18,745 nt of DNA from an uncultured Oscillibacter sp. (GTDB taxonomy: Bacteria; Bacillota; Clostridia; Oscillospirales; Oscillospiraceae), in contig CAJTZL010000051.1 in assembly GCA_910583695.1 (NCBI GenBank), positions 1-18,745 on the forward strand. Reading direction: 5' to 3'. Each line of letters begins with the position of its first letter. Position 1 is the stretch's first letter. Positions 6,656 to 13,868 of this stretch are shown piece by piece. The notes beneath the pieces were generated by a model, which did no database searches, was not told the origin of the DNA, and saw only the letters and a list, made by a program, of their open reading frames with translations. A program made the position numbers and the translations under genes.

Positions 6656-6916
6656 GAGGTTTACCCATCAGGCGGAGCAAAGGGAATCTGTTGCATATCG
6701 CACAGGGGGAACCGGAAAACAACCGCCGGAAAAACCGGCCGCGGCCCGGGCATGAGAGCCTCCATTGGCGAATAGAATGGAGGGCCGCTTATACGAAATC
6801 GAAAAACGCGCGCATTGGATGACAACCCGCGCGTTTGTCTTGCCCGGAGCCGCCGGGCGGGAACGGACCGCTTCCCGGAGAAGGGATGCGGGACATGATT
6901 GGGAAGGTGGAATCAC
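6656..6916 (+). promoter_or_regulatory. Structured leader upstream of flgB (within a 675 bp gene-free spacer)
   Basis: The whole stretch 6242-6916 holds no convincing gene. Its flgB-proximal part can form successive hairpins: GCCGG/CCGGC around five A (6725-6739); CCTCCATT/AATGGAGG (6759-6783), which can alternatively be nested under GCGGCCC (6741-6747) pairing with GGGCCGC (6782-6788); AAACGCGCG/CGCGCGTTT (6804-6836), followed by GTCTTG and therefore attenuator-like; GCCCGG/CCGGGC (6842-6858); and a 9-position stem with one T-T mismatch at 6868-6891, 11 nt before the GGAAGGTGG ribosome binding site. No known riboswitch is recognised. A regulatory role is inferred from the density of structure. 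Confidence 0.5.
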
Positions 6917-7303
6917 ATGGAACTGCTGTCAAGCAACTCATCTTTGATGCTGGAAAAGTCCCTGAGTTACCTGTGGACCAAACAGGCGGCCATTGCGGAC
7001 AACGTTGCCAATGCAGAGACCCCGGGCTACAAGGAAAAGGTCGTCACCTTCGAGGAGAGCCTGCGGAGCCAGCTGCTTCGGGCCGCCCGGAAGGATGCGC
7101 CGGTAAAGGCCATGCGCCAGGTGCTGGAGGGAAGCGATTCCCTTGTGTCGGAGCAGACGGTCCAGACCCGGATGGACGACAACGGCGTGAACGTCACGGC
7201 CCAGATGTCGGAAGCCATCCGCAACGCCTACCAGATGCGCTATGTAATGAGCTCCATCAATTCGGGGCTGACCGTTCTGCGCTCCGCCATTCGAGGCCAG
7301 TAA
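6917..7303 (+). CDS. flgB: Flagellar proximal rod protein FlgB
   Basis: FlgB forms part of the proximal rod of the flagellar basal body and is exported by the flagellar type III system. The 128 residues show the rod/hook family pattern: an N-terminal amphipathic helix with ADNVANAETPGYKEK (about residues 28-42), a variable middle, and a C-terminal helix containing YQMRYVMSSINSGLTVLRSAIRG that would pack in the coiled D0 domain. I chose ATG 6917 because GGAAGGTGG lies 7 nt before it and the protein then starts in the usual way; a TTG 18 nt upstream is open in frame but has no better site. It is the first gene of the operon, downstream of the structured leader, and is unusually separated from flgC by 164 bp. 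Confidence 0.95.
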   Translation: MELLSSNSSLMLEKSLSYLWTKQAAIADNVANAETPGYKEKVVTFEESLRSQLLRAARKDAPVKAMRQVLEGSDSLVSEQTVQTRMDDNGVNVTAQMSEAIRNAYQMRYVMSSINSGLTVLRSAIRGQ

Positions 7304-7371
7304 GCCGGGCGGCGAAGCCTGGCGCGGGAGCATCTTCTGAACGCTTTCTCACTGCACACTGTAAAATCAAA

Positions 7372-7444
7372 CGCCGCCGGAAGGCGGGCGGCTGCGGGAC
7401 CGGATTGTTTCGGCCCCGCCTGGGACTGCCGGGACACACCCGGC
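7372..7444 (+). repeat. Three consecutive GC hairpins between flgB and flgC
   Basis: The 164-nt gap (7304-7467) contains CGCCGCC with GGCGGGCG around a GGAA loop (7372-7390, one bulge); GCGGGACCG with CGGCCCCGC (7394-7419, one A-C mismatch); and a perfect GCCGGG/CCCGGC stem around ACACA (7428-7444). No U-tract follows any of them. No open reading frame of note fills the gap. Plausible roles are attenuation, RNA processing or mRNA stabilisation; none can be chosen from sequence. Confidence 0.5.
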
Positions 7445-7467
7445 GGGGATATGGAGAGTTTTGAGTT

Positions 7468-7926
7468 ATGGCATTTTTGAGTTCCATGAACATTGTGGCC
7501 TCCGGCATGACGGCCCAGCAGCTGCGGCTGGACATCGTGGGAGAGAACGTGACCAACTCCACCACCACCCGGGTGGAAGGAGGCGAGGGGGCCTACCGGA
7601 GAAAAATGGTGGTCTTCGAGGCCAAGACCGGCCGGGACGCCTTCCGCCGCGCCATGGCCCAGGCGTCCGCGGGCATGGTGCCGGCCGGACAGACCGCCGG
7701 CGGCGTGCGCGTGGCCCAGATCGTGGAGGACCCGTCCCCCATGAAGCTGGTCTATGACCCCACCCACCCCGACGCCAACGACGACGGCTATGTGGAAACG
7801 CCCAATGTGGACATGGTGAAGGAAATTGCCGACGCCATGGCCGCCACCCAGGCGTTTTCCTCCAATGTGACCATGTTCAATACCATGAAGACCGTCATCA
7901 CGGACGGGCTCCAGATTGGAAAGTAA
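7468..7926 (+). CDS. flgC: Flagellar proximal rod protein FlgC
   Basis: FlgC is the second proximal rod protein, assembled between the MS ring/FliE and the distal rod. The 152-residue length is normal. The N-terminus MAFLSSMNIVASGMTAQQLRLDIVGENVTNSTTTR is the family's D0 helix with the GENVTNSxTTR variant of the ANN motif. The C-terminus carries VETPNVDMVKEIADAMAATQAFSSNVTMFNTMK, the hallmark FlgC C-terminal helix. The ATG at 7468 has GGAGAG 9 nt upstream. It is followed after 34 bp by fliE. Nothing unusual is seen in the protein itself. Confidence 0.96.
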   Translation: MAFLSSMNIVASGMTAQQLRLDIVGENVTNSTTTRVEGGEGAYRRKMVVFEAKTGRDAFRRAMAQASAGMVPAGQTAGGVRVAQIVEDPSPMKLVYDPTHPDANDDGYVETPNVDMVKEIADAMAATQAFSSNVTMFNTMKTVITDGLQIGK

Positions 7927-7960
7927 TCTTGAGCGATTGAGTTGAGAGGAGGCCGTCGTT

Positions 7961-8284
7961 ATGCTGACGCCTATGGAAAAGCTGACGCCGCTGACGCCGC
8001 TGACGCCGCTGGGCGCGGCCGTTGGAGAGGGCCGGGCCAAAGAAACCGCTTCCCGCGAGGGGGAGGGCGTTTTTGGCGCCATTTTCCGCTCCGCCATCGA
8101 GAATGTGAAGGAGACGGACGCGGAGGCAAAAGAAGCACAATATCTGCTGGCCACCGGCCAGCTGGATAACCCCGCCATGGCAATGATTGCCGGCACGAAG
8201 AGCGCAGTCGCAGTTGATTTTCTGATCCAGCTGCGGAACAAGGCCCAGGACGCCTATTCCGAGCTGACCAGGATGAACTTCTAA
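7961..8284 (+). CDS. fliE: Flagellar hook-basal body adaptor FliE
   Basis: FliE joins the MS ring (FliF) to the rod and is an early export substrate. The 107-residue product ends in the conserved region (about 50-107): AEAKEAQYLLATGQLDNPAMAMIAGTKSAVAVDFLIQLRNKAQDAYSELTRMNF, shown here as the family's LxTG and QLRNKAQDAYxELxRM motifs. GAGAGGAGG lies 8 nt before ATG 7961; a second in-frame ATG at 7973 is less well placed. The N-terminus contains three identical 9-nt repeats giving Leu-Thr-Pro-Leu-Thr-Pro-Leu-Thr-Pro. It is followed by a 124-bp gap with hairpins before fliF. Confidence 0.95.
   Translation: MLTPMEKLTPLTPLTPLGAAVGEGRAKETASREGEGVFGAIFRSAIENVKETDAEAKEAQYLLATGQLDNPAMAMIAGTKSAVAVDFLIQLRNKAQDAYSELTRMNF
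7982..8008 (+). repeat. Three tandem 9-nt repeats inside fliE
   Basis: CTGACGCCG occurs three times head to tail (7982-7990, 7991-7999, 8000-8008), with a near copy CTGACGCCT at 7964-7972. Unit length is a multiple of three, so copy changes would alter only the number of Leu-Thr-Pro units in the variable N-terminus of FliE. Confidence 0.9.
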
Positions 8285-8300
8285 GCGCGAACGGCGGACG

Positions 8301-8345
8301 GGGGAAATCCCCTGTGCTGCCCGGCCCACCGGACCAGGGCAGCAC
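8301..8345 (+). repeat. Hairpins between fliE and fliF
   Basis: GGGG-AAAT-CCCC (8301-8312) is followed at once by a perfect 9-bp stem, GTGCTGCCC (8314-8322) with GGGCAGCAC (8337-8345), around a 14-nt loop. The 3' side lacks a U-tract and the fliF ribosome binding site begins about 45 nt later. It looks like an intra-operon structure rather than a terminator. Confidence 0.55.
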
Positions 8346-8408
8346 GAATCATGTCTATACATGTTCTACAGGACGCCGCGGCGCGGCGAGAGAAGGAGGT
8401 GACAGCGG

Positions 8409-10073
8409 TTGAACGACGTGAAGGAAAAGGCAAAGGCGTTCCTTGGGAAGACGAAGGAGCGCCTGAAAAAGGTTTCCCGAAAGGTATGGATCGCCATTGC
8501 CGCTGTTTTGGTGGTCCTGATCGTGGCCACCGCCGTCGCTTTGACGCTGAACAAGCAGGATTACGCCGTGCTGGTCACTCAGGTGAGCGATACGGAGGCG
8601 TCCAACATCCTGACGTTCCTGAGCGATCAGGGCGTCACGAATTATAAGGTGGAAGACGGGAACACCATCATGGTGCCCGCCGGACAGGAGGCGGCGCTGA
8701 AGGCCCGTATCCTGATGGCAAACCTGAACCAGACGGGCAACTACTACATGCAGAACCTGAGCAGCTTCTCCACCAACGAGGAGCGGAGCTACGCCCAGCT
8801 TCAGGATCTGATGAACGACATGGAGGCCGTGATCCGCAACTTCCCAGATGTGGTGGATGCCGACGTCTTCATCACGCCCGGAGAGAACCGGGCCTACATA
8901 TTGGACAGCGGCAACGTGGTGGAAGCCACCGCCGCCGTCAGCGTGACCATGGTGGAAGGGAAAATGCTGGAGGACGGGCAGGCCCAGGCCATCCGGGACC
9001 TGCTGGCCTACGGCGTGCAGGGGCTGAAAATCGACTCCGTCAGCATCTCCGACAAGATGGGCAACGTCTATCTGACGGAGGACGTCATGGACGGCGAGAT
9101 TTCAGCGCTGAAAATGCAGCTCCAGCAGGCCATGGAAAACCGCGTCCGGACCAATGTCATGAACGTGCTGACCCCCTTCTTCGGCGAGGACAACGTTCGG
9201 GTGGGCGTCACCTGCGAGGTGGAGGTGGACCGGACCACCGAGGTGCGGAACGAGACCTATCTCCCCGAGTATGCCCAGGACGGCTCCACCAATGGAGAGG
9301 GCATCGTGGGCGGCAAGCGGGAGGAGGGCTATATCTCCCGCCCCGGCGACGGCACCGTCGGCGGTGTGGTGGGCACTGAGTCCAACAGTGATTTGCTGGA
9401 AAACGTCGAGGCCGGGATGAACCTCCAGGACGACGACAGCGGGCTCTATGTAAGCAAACAATTTGACTACGATAATTCCCACAGCACCATCAACATTGAT
9501 AACAACGGAGCAGTAAAAATGACGGACTGCTCCGTGGCCGTTTCTATCAACGCCCGGGCGGCGGAGGAGGACCTCAACGTAGGGGAAATCCAGCAGCTTG
9601 TGGCGCGGGCTTCCAACATCCAGGGAGAGCGGGACCCCGTTACCAACGAGGAAATTCTGGACGGCAAGATCAAGGTGCTGGCCATGAACTTCTACGATCC
9701 CAACGTCGGCCAGCAGCCCGGCATTGCGGACGGCGACGGAAGCACGCTGCCTTTGTGGGTGCTGATCGCGGCGGGCATTGGTCTGCTGCTGTTCATCATT
9801 CTGCTGACCGTCATTCTCCTGCTGCGCAGGAAGCGGCGGAAGAAGCAGGAGGAAGAGGAAGCGCGCCGACGCGAGGAGGCGGAGGCCCTGCTGCGTGTGG
9901 CGGGCCTGGGCCTGGAGGGCGAGGCGCCCGAGACCGGCGCCGACGTGATGGACCTGGAGCTGGAGCGGAGCATGGAGCTGCGGAAGGATATCCGACAGTT
10001 CGCCAGCGACAACCCGGAAATCGCGGCGCAAATGATCAAGGTTTGGCTGAAAGGGGGCGACGGCAATGCCTGA
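8409..10073 (+). CDS. fliF: Flagellar MS-ring protein FliF
   Basis: FliF builds the membrane-embedded MS ring, the foundation of the basal body and housing of the export gate. The 554 residues show membrane segment 1 (about 25-47), a periplasm-side ring-building region with the YscJ/FliF fold (50-225; VFITPGENRAYI near 153-164), the FliF C-terminal domain with a low-complexity Gly/Asp/Glu loop (about 285-350), membrane segment 2 (447-473), a basic stop RRKRRKK, and the FliG-binding tail ending ELRKDIRQFASDNPEIAAQMIKVWL. The start is TTG 8409, 9 nt after a near-perfect AGAGAAGGAGGTGA ribosome binding site; no suitable ATG exists before the first membrane segment. The last 8 nt overlap fliG. 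The total length is typical. Confidence 0.96.
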   Translation: MNDVKEKAKAFLGKTKERLKKVSRKVWIAIAAVLVVLIVATAVALTLNKQDYAVLVTQVSDTEASNILTFLSDQGVTNYKVEDGNTIMVPAGQEAALKARILMANLNQTGNYYMQNLSSFSTNEERSYAQLQDLMNDMEAVIRNFPDVVDADVFITPGENRAYILDSGNVVEATAAVSVTMVEGKMLEDGQAQAIRDLLAYGVQGLKIDSVSISDKMGNVYLTEDVMDGEISALKMQLQQAMENRVRTNVMNVLTPFFGEDNVRVGVTCEVEVDRTTEVRNETYLPEYAQDGSTNGEGIVGGKREEGYISRPGDGTVGGVVGTESNSDLLENVEAGMNLQDDDSGLYVSKQFDYDNSHSTINIDNNGAVKMTDCSVAVSINARAAEEDLNVGEIQQLVARASNIQGERDPVTNEEILDGKIKVLAMNFYDPNVGQQPGIADGDGSTLPLWVLIAAGIGLLLFIILLTVILLLRRKRRKKQEEEEARRREEAEALLRVAGLGLEGEAPETGADVMDLELERSMELRKDIRQFASDNPEIAAQMIKVWLKGGDGNA

Positions 10074-11112
10074 AGCAACAGCGGCAGCCGCCTCCCAGGC
10101 GGCCAAGACATTAAAACAGGCAGAGCTTTCCACTGCCCAGAAGGCGGCGGCGGTTATCATCGCCCTGGGAGCGGAAAAGGCGTCCCTCCTCTATAAGTTT
10201 ATGGAGGACGAGGAGGTTGAGCAGCTCACTCTGGAGGTGGCCCGTCTGGGCGTGCTGAGCACCCAGCAGACGGAGGACATCCTCAACGAGTTCTATCAGC
10301 TCTGTCTGACCAACAAAGCCGTCACCGAGGGCGGCCTGGAATACGCCCGGGCCGTTCTGGAGAAGGCCTACGGCGAGCAGGCGGCGGCGGAGCTCCTGGG
10401 CAAGGTGACCAAGAGCCTGAAAAACCGGGAGTTTGCCTTTATGGACAAGGCGGACGTCAAATCCCTGTTCTCCGCCCTGCGGAGCGAGCGGCCCCAGACC
10501 ATCGCCCTGGTCCTCAGCTATGTGGATGCGGACAAGGCGGCGGGCGTGGTGGCCCAGCTGGAGGAGAAGAAGCAGATCCAGGTGGTGGAGAGCATCGCCA
10601 AGCTGGACAGCGTCTCCCCGGCGGCCATCAAGATTGTGGAGGCAGAAATGCACAACCGCTTCTCGAACATCATGACGGATACCAACATCAAGGTCGGAGG
10701 AATCGACTATGTGGCGGACGTCATGAACAACCTGGACCGGACCAGCGAGAAAAACATCTTCGACGGCCTGTCCGATCCGGATCTGGCGGACGAGATCCGC
10801 AAGCGGATGTTTGTCTTCGAGGACATCATCACCATGGACGACCGCTCCGTGCAGCGCTTCGTCCGGGACTGCGACCCCAGAGACTTGGTGCTGGCCCTCA
10901 AGGCCGCCAATGCGGAGGTGGCCAACAAGCTGTTTGCCAACATGTCCACCCGTATGGCCCAGAGCATCAAGGACGACCTGGAAATCACCTCCAACGTCCG
11001 GATGAAGGATGTGGAGGAAGCCCAGCAGCGCATCGTCGGCATCATCCGCGGTCTGGAGGAGAAGGGTGAAATCATCATCCTGAAGGGCGGAAAGGACGAT
11101 ATCATTGCCTAG
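10066..11112 (+). CDS. fliG: Flagellar motor switch protein FliG
   Basis: FliG sits on the cytoplasmic face of the MS ring and transmits torque from the MotA/MotB stator to the rotor. The 348 residues include the N-terminal FliF-binding domain (about 20-110), a middle domain whose canonical EHPQ motif reads ERPQ (141-144) in SERPQTIALVLSYV, the conserved GGIDYVADVMNNLDR stretch (211-225), the MFVF hinge (248-251) and the C-terminal torque domain with DDRSVQRFVRDCDPRDLVLALK. The ATG at 10066 lies inside the end of fliF (8-nt overlap) behind GGGGGCG, implying coupled translation that would help match ring stoichiometry. The reading frame is intact. The His-to-Arg change in the EHPQ motif is the only oddity. 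Confidence 0.97.
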   Translation: MPEATAAAASQAAKTLKQAELSTAQKAAAVIIALGAEKASLLYKFMEDEEVEQLTLEVARLGVLSTQQTEDILNEFYQLCLTNKAVTEGGLEYARAVLEKAYGEQAAAELLGKVTKSLKNREFAFMDKADVKSLFSALRSERPQTIALVLSYVDADKAAGVVAQLEEKKQIQVVESIAKLDSVSPAAIKIVEAEMHNRFSNIMTDTNIKVGGIDYVADVMNNLDRTSEKNIFDGLSDPDLADEIRKRMFVFEDIITMDDRSVQRFVRDCDPRDLVLALKAANAEVANKLFANMSTRMAQSIKDDLEITSNVRMKDVEEAQQRIVGIIRGLEEKGEIIILKGGKDDIIA

Positions 11113-12016
11113 TATTTGGAAATCCATCATGCGTCCCAAGGCCGAGCCCTACCACTTCCCCAAGGCGGAGGAGCTGATCCTGGAAGAGGAGAAGCCGGAG
11201 GAATCTCCGCCGCCCCCTCCCGAGGAGGAGAGCGGGGAGGAGGCGCCGGCGGTGGATATCCGGGTGGGCGAGGCGGCGGAGGCCCCGGAGCCCGAACTGG
11301 AACCGGAGCCCGAGCCGGACCCGGTGAGCTTCGCCCAGATTCAGGCGGAGCAGATCATTGCGGACGCACACCGCCGGGCCGAGGAGATTTTGGAGCAGGC
11401 CCGGCTGGAGGCGGAAATCAAAGCCCAGGAGCTGTTCGAGACCTCCCGCCAGAGCGGCCTGGAGTCCGGGCGGGCCGAGGGGCTGGCCCAGGGAGCGACC
11501 CAGGCCCTTCAGGAGGGCCAGCGGGCCCAGCAGCGGCAGGCGGAGGAGCTGGCCGCGGATTTCGACCGCTTTCTGGAGCGGGCCGGAGCCGCCCTGGACC
11601 GGCAGATGGACGATCATGTGGAGGAGCTGCGGGACCTTGCCATCGCCATTGCGGAGAAGGTGGTCTGCGTCAGCCTCAAAAGCAGCAGCGAGGTCATCTG
11701 CCGGATGATTCAAACCGCCATCGACAAGCGCAAGCGCCGGGAATGGGCCCATATCTACATCGCAGAATGCGACGCAAAGCATCTTTCCAAGGTTCCCGCC
11801 TCGTTGATGAACGCCCTTTCGGCCCTCAGTGACCGTGTGCGCATCATTCCCATGGCGGACGATGAGGCGGGCACCTGCATCATAGAGACCCCCGACGAAA
11901 TTGTGGATGCCAGCGCGGCAACCCAGATGAACAACATCCGAACGCTGCTGTCCGACGCCGGACCCGTGGAAGAGGGCGCCGGCTTCGGCAACTTGAATTT
12001 CAGCGGCGGCGTGTGA
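11105..12016 (+). CDS. fliH: Flagellar export ATPase regulator FliH
   Basis: FliH binds the export ATPase FliI and anchors it at the C ring; its C-terminal half resembles the peripheral-stalk subunits of F/V-type ATPases. The 303 residues have an acidic, Pro/Glu-rich N-terminal region (25-75), a helical region with the glycine-repeat pattern GxxxGxxxGxxxG (G118, G122, G126, G130) characteristic of FliH, and a C-terminal domain from about 150 with DLAIAIAEKVV and the late RIIPMADDEAGTCIIET segment. Start: TTG 11105 has AAAGGA 8 nt upstream, overlaps fliG by 8 nt and gives the N-terminus MPSIWKS, resembling the usual FliH opening. ATG 11129 is the alternative, with a weaker site. The length is at the long end because of the acidic region. 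Confidence 0.92.
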   Translation: MPSIWKSIMRPKAEPYHFPKAEELILEEEKPEESPPPPPEEESGEEAPAVDIRVGEAAEAPEPELEPEPEPDPVSFAQIQAEQIIADAHRRAEEILEQARLEAEIKAQELFETSRQSGLESGRAEGLAQGATQALQEGQRAQQRQAEELAADFDRFLERAGAALDRQMDDHVEELRDLAIAIAEKVVCVSLKSSSEVICRMIQTAIDKRKRREWAHIYIAECDAKHLSKVPASLMNALSALSDRVRIIPMADDEAGTCIIETPDEIVDASAATQMNNIRTLLSDAGPVEEGAGFGNLNFSGGV

Positions 12017-12028
12017 TAAGGAGAGCGT

Positions 12029-13330
12029 ATGTTCCGGCAAATGATCCGTCAGGTCTACAACGCGGAGACCTACAGCCTGACCGGGAAAATTGAGAATATT
12101 GTCGGAATGTCCATCGAGGCCAGCGGCGGCCGGGCGGCCGTCGGCGACATCTGCCGGATTTACAACGGCGACTCCGGCGGGCAGGTTACGGCGGAGGTGG
12201 TGGGCTTCAAGAACGACCACATTCTGCTGATGCCCTATTCCGATATGGCGGGCATCTCGGCTGGCAACTTCGTCCGGAACACCGGGCGGCAGCTGACGCT
12301 GCGGGTGGGGGAGTTCCTCCGGGGCCGCATCATCAACGCCATGGGCCAGCCCATAGACGGAAAGGCCCCCTTTGAGGGCGGCGACGCCTACTGCGTAGGC
12401 GGTTCTTACATCAATCCCCTCCGCCGCCCCCCCATCCGGGAGCGGATGGAGTTTGGAGTCAAAGCCATCGACGGCATGATCACCATAGGCAAGGGCCAGC
12501 GCATCGGCATCTTTGCGGGCTCCGGCGTGGGAAAATCCACGCTGATGGGCATGATCGCAAAAAATGTCAAGGCGGATATCAACGTCATCGCCCTGGTGGG
12601 CGAACGGGGCCGGGAGGTCCTGGAGTTCGTCCAGAAGGACCTGGGCGAGGAGGGCATGCGCCGCTCCGTGCTGGTGGTGGCCACCAGCGACCAGCCCGCC
12701 ATGCTGCGGATGAAATGCCCCAGCGTGGCCACGGGCATTGCGGAGTACTTCCGGGACCAGGGCTACGACGTGCTCCTCATGATGGACTCCCTGACCCGCT
12801 TTGCCATGGCCCAGCGGGAGATCGGCTTAGCTATCGGCGAGCCGCCGGTGAGCCGGGGCTACACCCCCTCCATGTATGCGGAAATGCCCAAGCTCCTGGA
12901 GCGAAGCGGCAATTTCGACAAAGGCTCCATCACCGGCGTGTACACCGTGCTGGTGGAGGGCGACGACACCAACGAACCCATCGCGGATACGGTCCGGGGC
13001 ATTCTGGACGGACACATTGTCCTCTCCCGGGCCCTGGCCAACAGCAACCACTATCCGGCCATTGACGTCTCCGCCAGCATCTCCCGTCTGATGGTGGAAA
13101 TCGTCTCCCCGGAGCACCGGCAGCTGGCCTCCCGGCTCCGGGACATCCTCAGCACCTACGAGAAGAACCAGGATCTGGTGGCCATCGGCGCCTACAAGCC
13201 GGGGACCAACCGAAACCTGGACTACGCCCTCAGCAAAATCGACGCGGTGAACGGGTTCTTGACCCAGGACATCGACGAGGCGTTCAGCTATGACCAGTGC
13301 ATCGAAAAGCTGAAGCATATACTGAACTAA
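12029..13330 (+). CDS. fliI: Flagellum-specific export ATPase FliI
   Basis: FliI is the hexameric ATPase that helps feed substrates into the flagellar type III export gate. The 433-residue length is typical. Visible motifs are the P-loop GSGVGKST (164-171), the GERGRE catalytic-glutamate segment (191-196), Walker B DVLLMMDSLTRFA (247 onward), the EPPVSRGYTPSMYAEMPKLLERSG stretch characteristic of the FliI/SctN branch, and GDDTNEPIADTVRGILDGHI. The ATG at 12029 has AAGGAG 5 nt upstream, directly after a double stop (TGATAA) ending fliH. fliJ begins 21 bp after its end. The motifs separate it from F1 and Rho ATPases; confidence is very high. Confidence 0.98.
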   Translation: MFRQMIRQVYNAETYSLTGKIENIVGMSIEASGGRAAVGDICRIYNGDSGGQVTAEVVGFKNDHILLMPYSDMAGISAGNFVRNTGRQLTLRVGEFLRGRIINAMGQPIDGKAPFEGGDAYCVGGSYINPLRRPPIRERMEFGVKAIDGMITIGKGQRIGIFAGSGVGKSTLMGMIAKNVKADINVIALVGERGREVLEFVQKDLGEEGMRRSVLVVATSDQPAMLRMKCPSVATGIAEYFRDQGYDVLLMMDSLTRFAMAQREIGLAIGEPPVSRGYTPSMYAEMPKLLERSGNFDKGSITGVYTVLVEGDDTNEPIADTVRGILDGHIVLSRALANSNHYPAIDVSASISRLMVEIVSPEHRQLASRLRDILSTYEKNQDLVAIGAYKPGTNRNLDYALSKIDAVNGFLTQDIDEAFSYDQCIEKLKHILN

Positions 13331-13351
13331 CCGAACCAAAGGAGAACCACA

Positions 13352-13798
13352 GTGAAGAAATTCAAGTTCGCTTTGGATACCGTCCTCTCCTATAAGGAGC
13401 AGGTTTTGGGCGTGCTCCAGGGAGAGCACGCCGAGGCCGTGGCCCGGGTCCGGGCCCAGGAGGAGCTGCTGGAAAAGCTCTGGCGGGAGTACCGGGACTG
13501 CAATGAGGATTACCGGGACCGGGCCCTGGAGGGCATGCCCGTCACCGAGGCGCTGATGTACCAAAGCGCGCTCCGTGCCGCCGAGCAGGAGATTCAGAGG
13601 GAGACCAAGCGGCTGGAGGAGCTGGAGGCCGAGGCGGAGAAGCGCCGGGAGGCCATGGTGGAGGCGAAGAAGGAGACCTCCTCCATCGAGAAGCTGAAGG
13701 AGAAGAAGCTGGAGGCCTACCACAAGGAGGAGGCCAAGAGCGAGGAGCTGTTCATTGAAGAATTTGTCAGCTCCACCCGGGCCCACGCGGCCTCGTAA
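13352..13798 (+). CDS. fliJ: Flagellar export chaperone/stalk protein FliJ
   Basis: FliJ is a small coiled-coil protein that sits in the centre of the FliI hexagon and recycles chaperones. The 148-residue product starts MKKFKFALDTVLSYKEQ, the normal FliJ opening, and is almost wholly charged and helical, with long Glu/Lys/Arg heptad-like stretches (about 25-60 and 70-130). The sequence family is weakly conserved, so position between fliI and fliK is an important part of the evidence. The start is GTG 13352, 7 nt after AAAGGAGA. A 70-bp gap follows before fliK. Confidence 0.92.
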   Translation: MKKFKFALDTVLSYKEQVLGVLQGEHAEAVARVRAQEELLEKLWREYRDCNEDYRDRALEGMPVTEALMYQSALRAAEQEIQRETKRLEELEAEAEKRREAMVEAKKETSSIEKLKEKKLEAYHKEEAKSEELFIEEFVSSTRAHAAS

Positions 13799-13868
13799 CC
13801 TTGTTCCACGCGGTGGATGCACCGTTTGGAAATAGATATCTTATGATGACAAGGAGGTGAATGAGCAA
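13799..13868 (+). promoter_or_regulatory. fliJ-fliK gap with possible ribosome-site-sequestering stem
   Basis: CCTTGT (13799-13804), directly after the fliJ stop, is complementary to ACAAGG (13849-13854), which contains the first half of the fliK ribosome binding site AAGGAGGTGA (13851-13860). A small inner hairpin CGGTG/CACCG (13811-13824) would help bring the arms together. The stem could lower fliK initiation. An out-of-frame ATG at 13861 opens a six-codon frame that runs past the fliK start. Functional meaning is inference. Confidence 0.35.

Noticed and set aside
6700..6713. GCACAGGGGGAACC resembles the GCACAGGGCAAACC element of the cyclic-di-GMP-I (GEMM) riboswitch.
   Set aside because: The following hairpin with GAAA tetraloop and the ACGCAAAGCC segment are missing, so the conserved core cannot form. 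An Rfam covariance search would settle it.
6468..6775. Short open frames on both strands in the spacer before flgB.
   Set aside because: They lack good ribosome sites, have no recognisable motifs and lie over the promoter region, so I did not annotate them as genes.
7351..7366. TAAAAT in the flgB-flgC gap as an internal promoter -10.
   Set aside because: No -35 element at a workable spacing was found.
12827..13822. Long minus-strand open frame across the end of fliI and fliJ.
   Set aside because: Leu/Gly-rich antisense shadow; fliI and fliJ on the plus strand carry family motifs and good ribosome sites.
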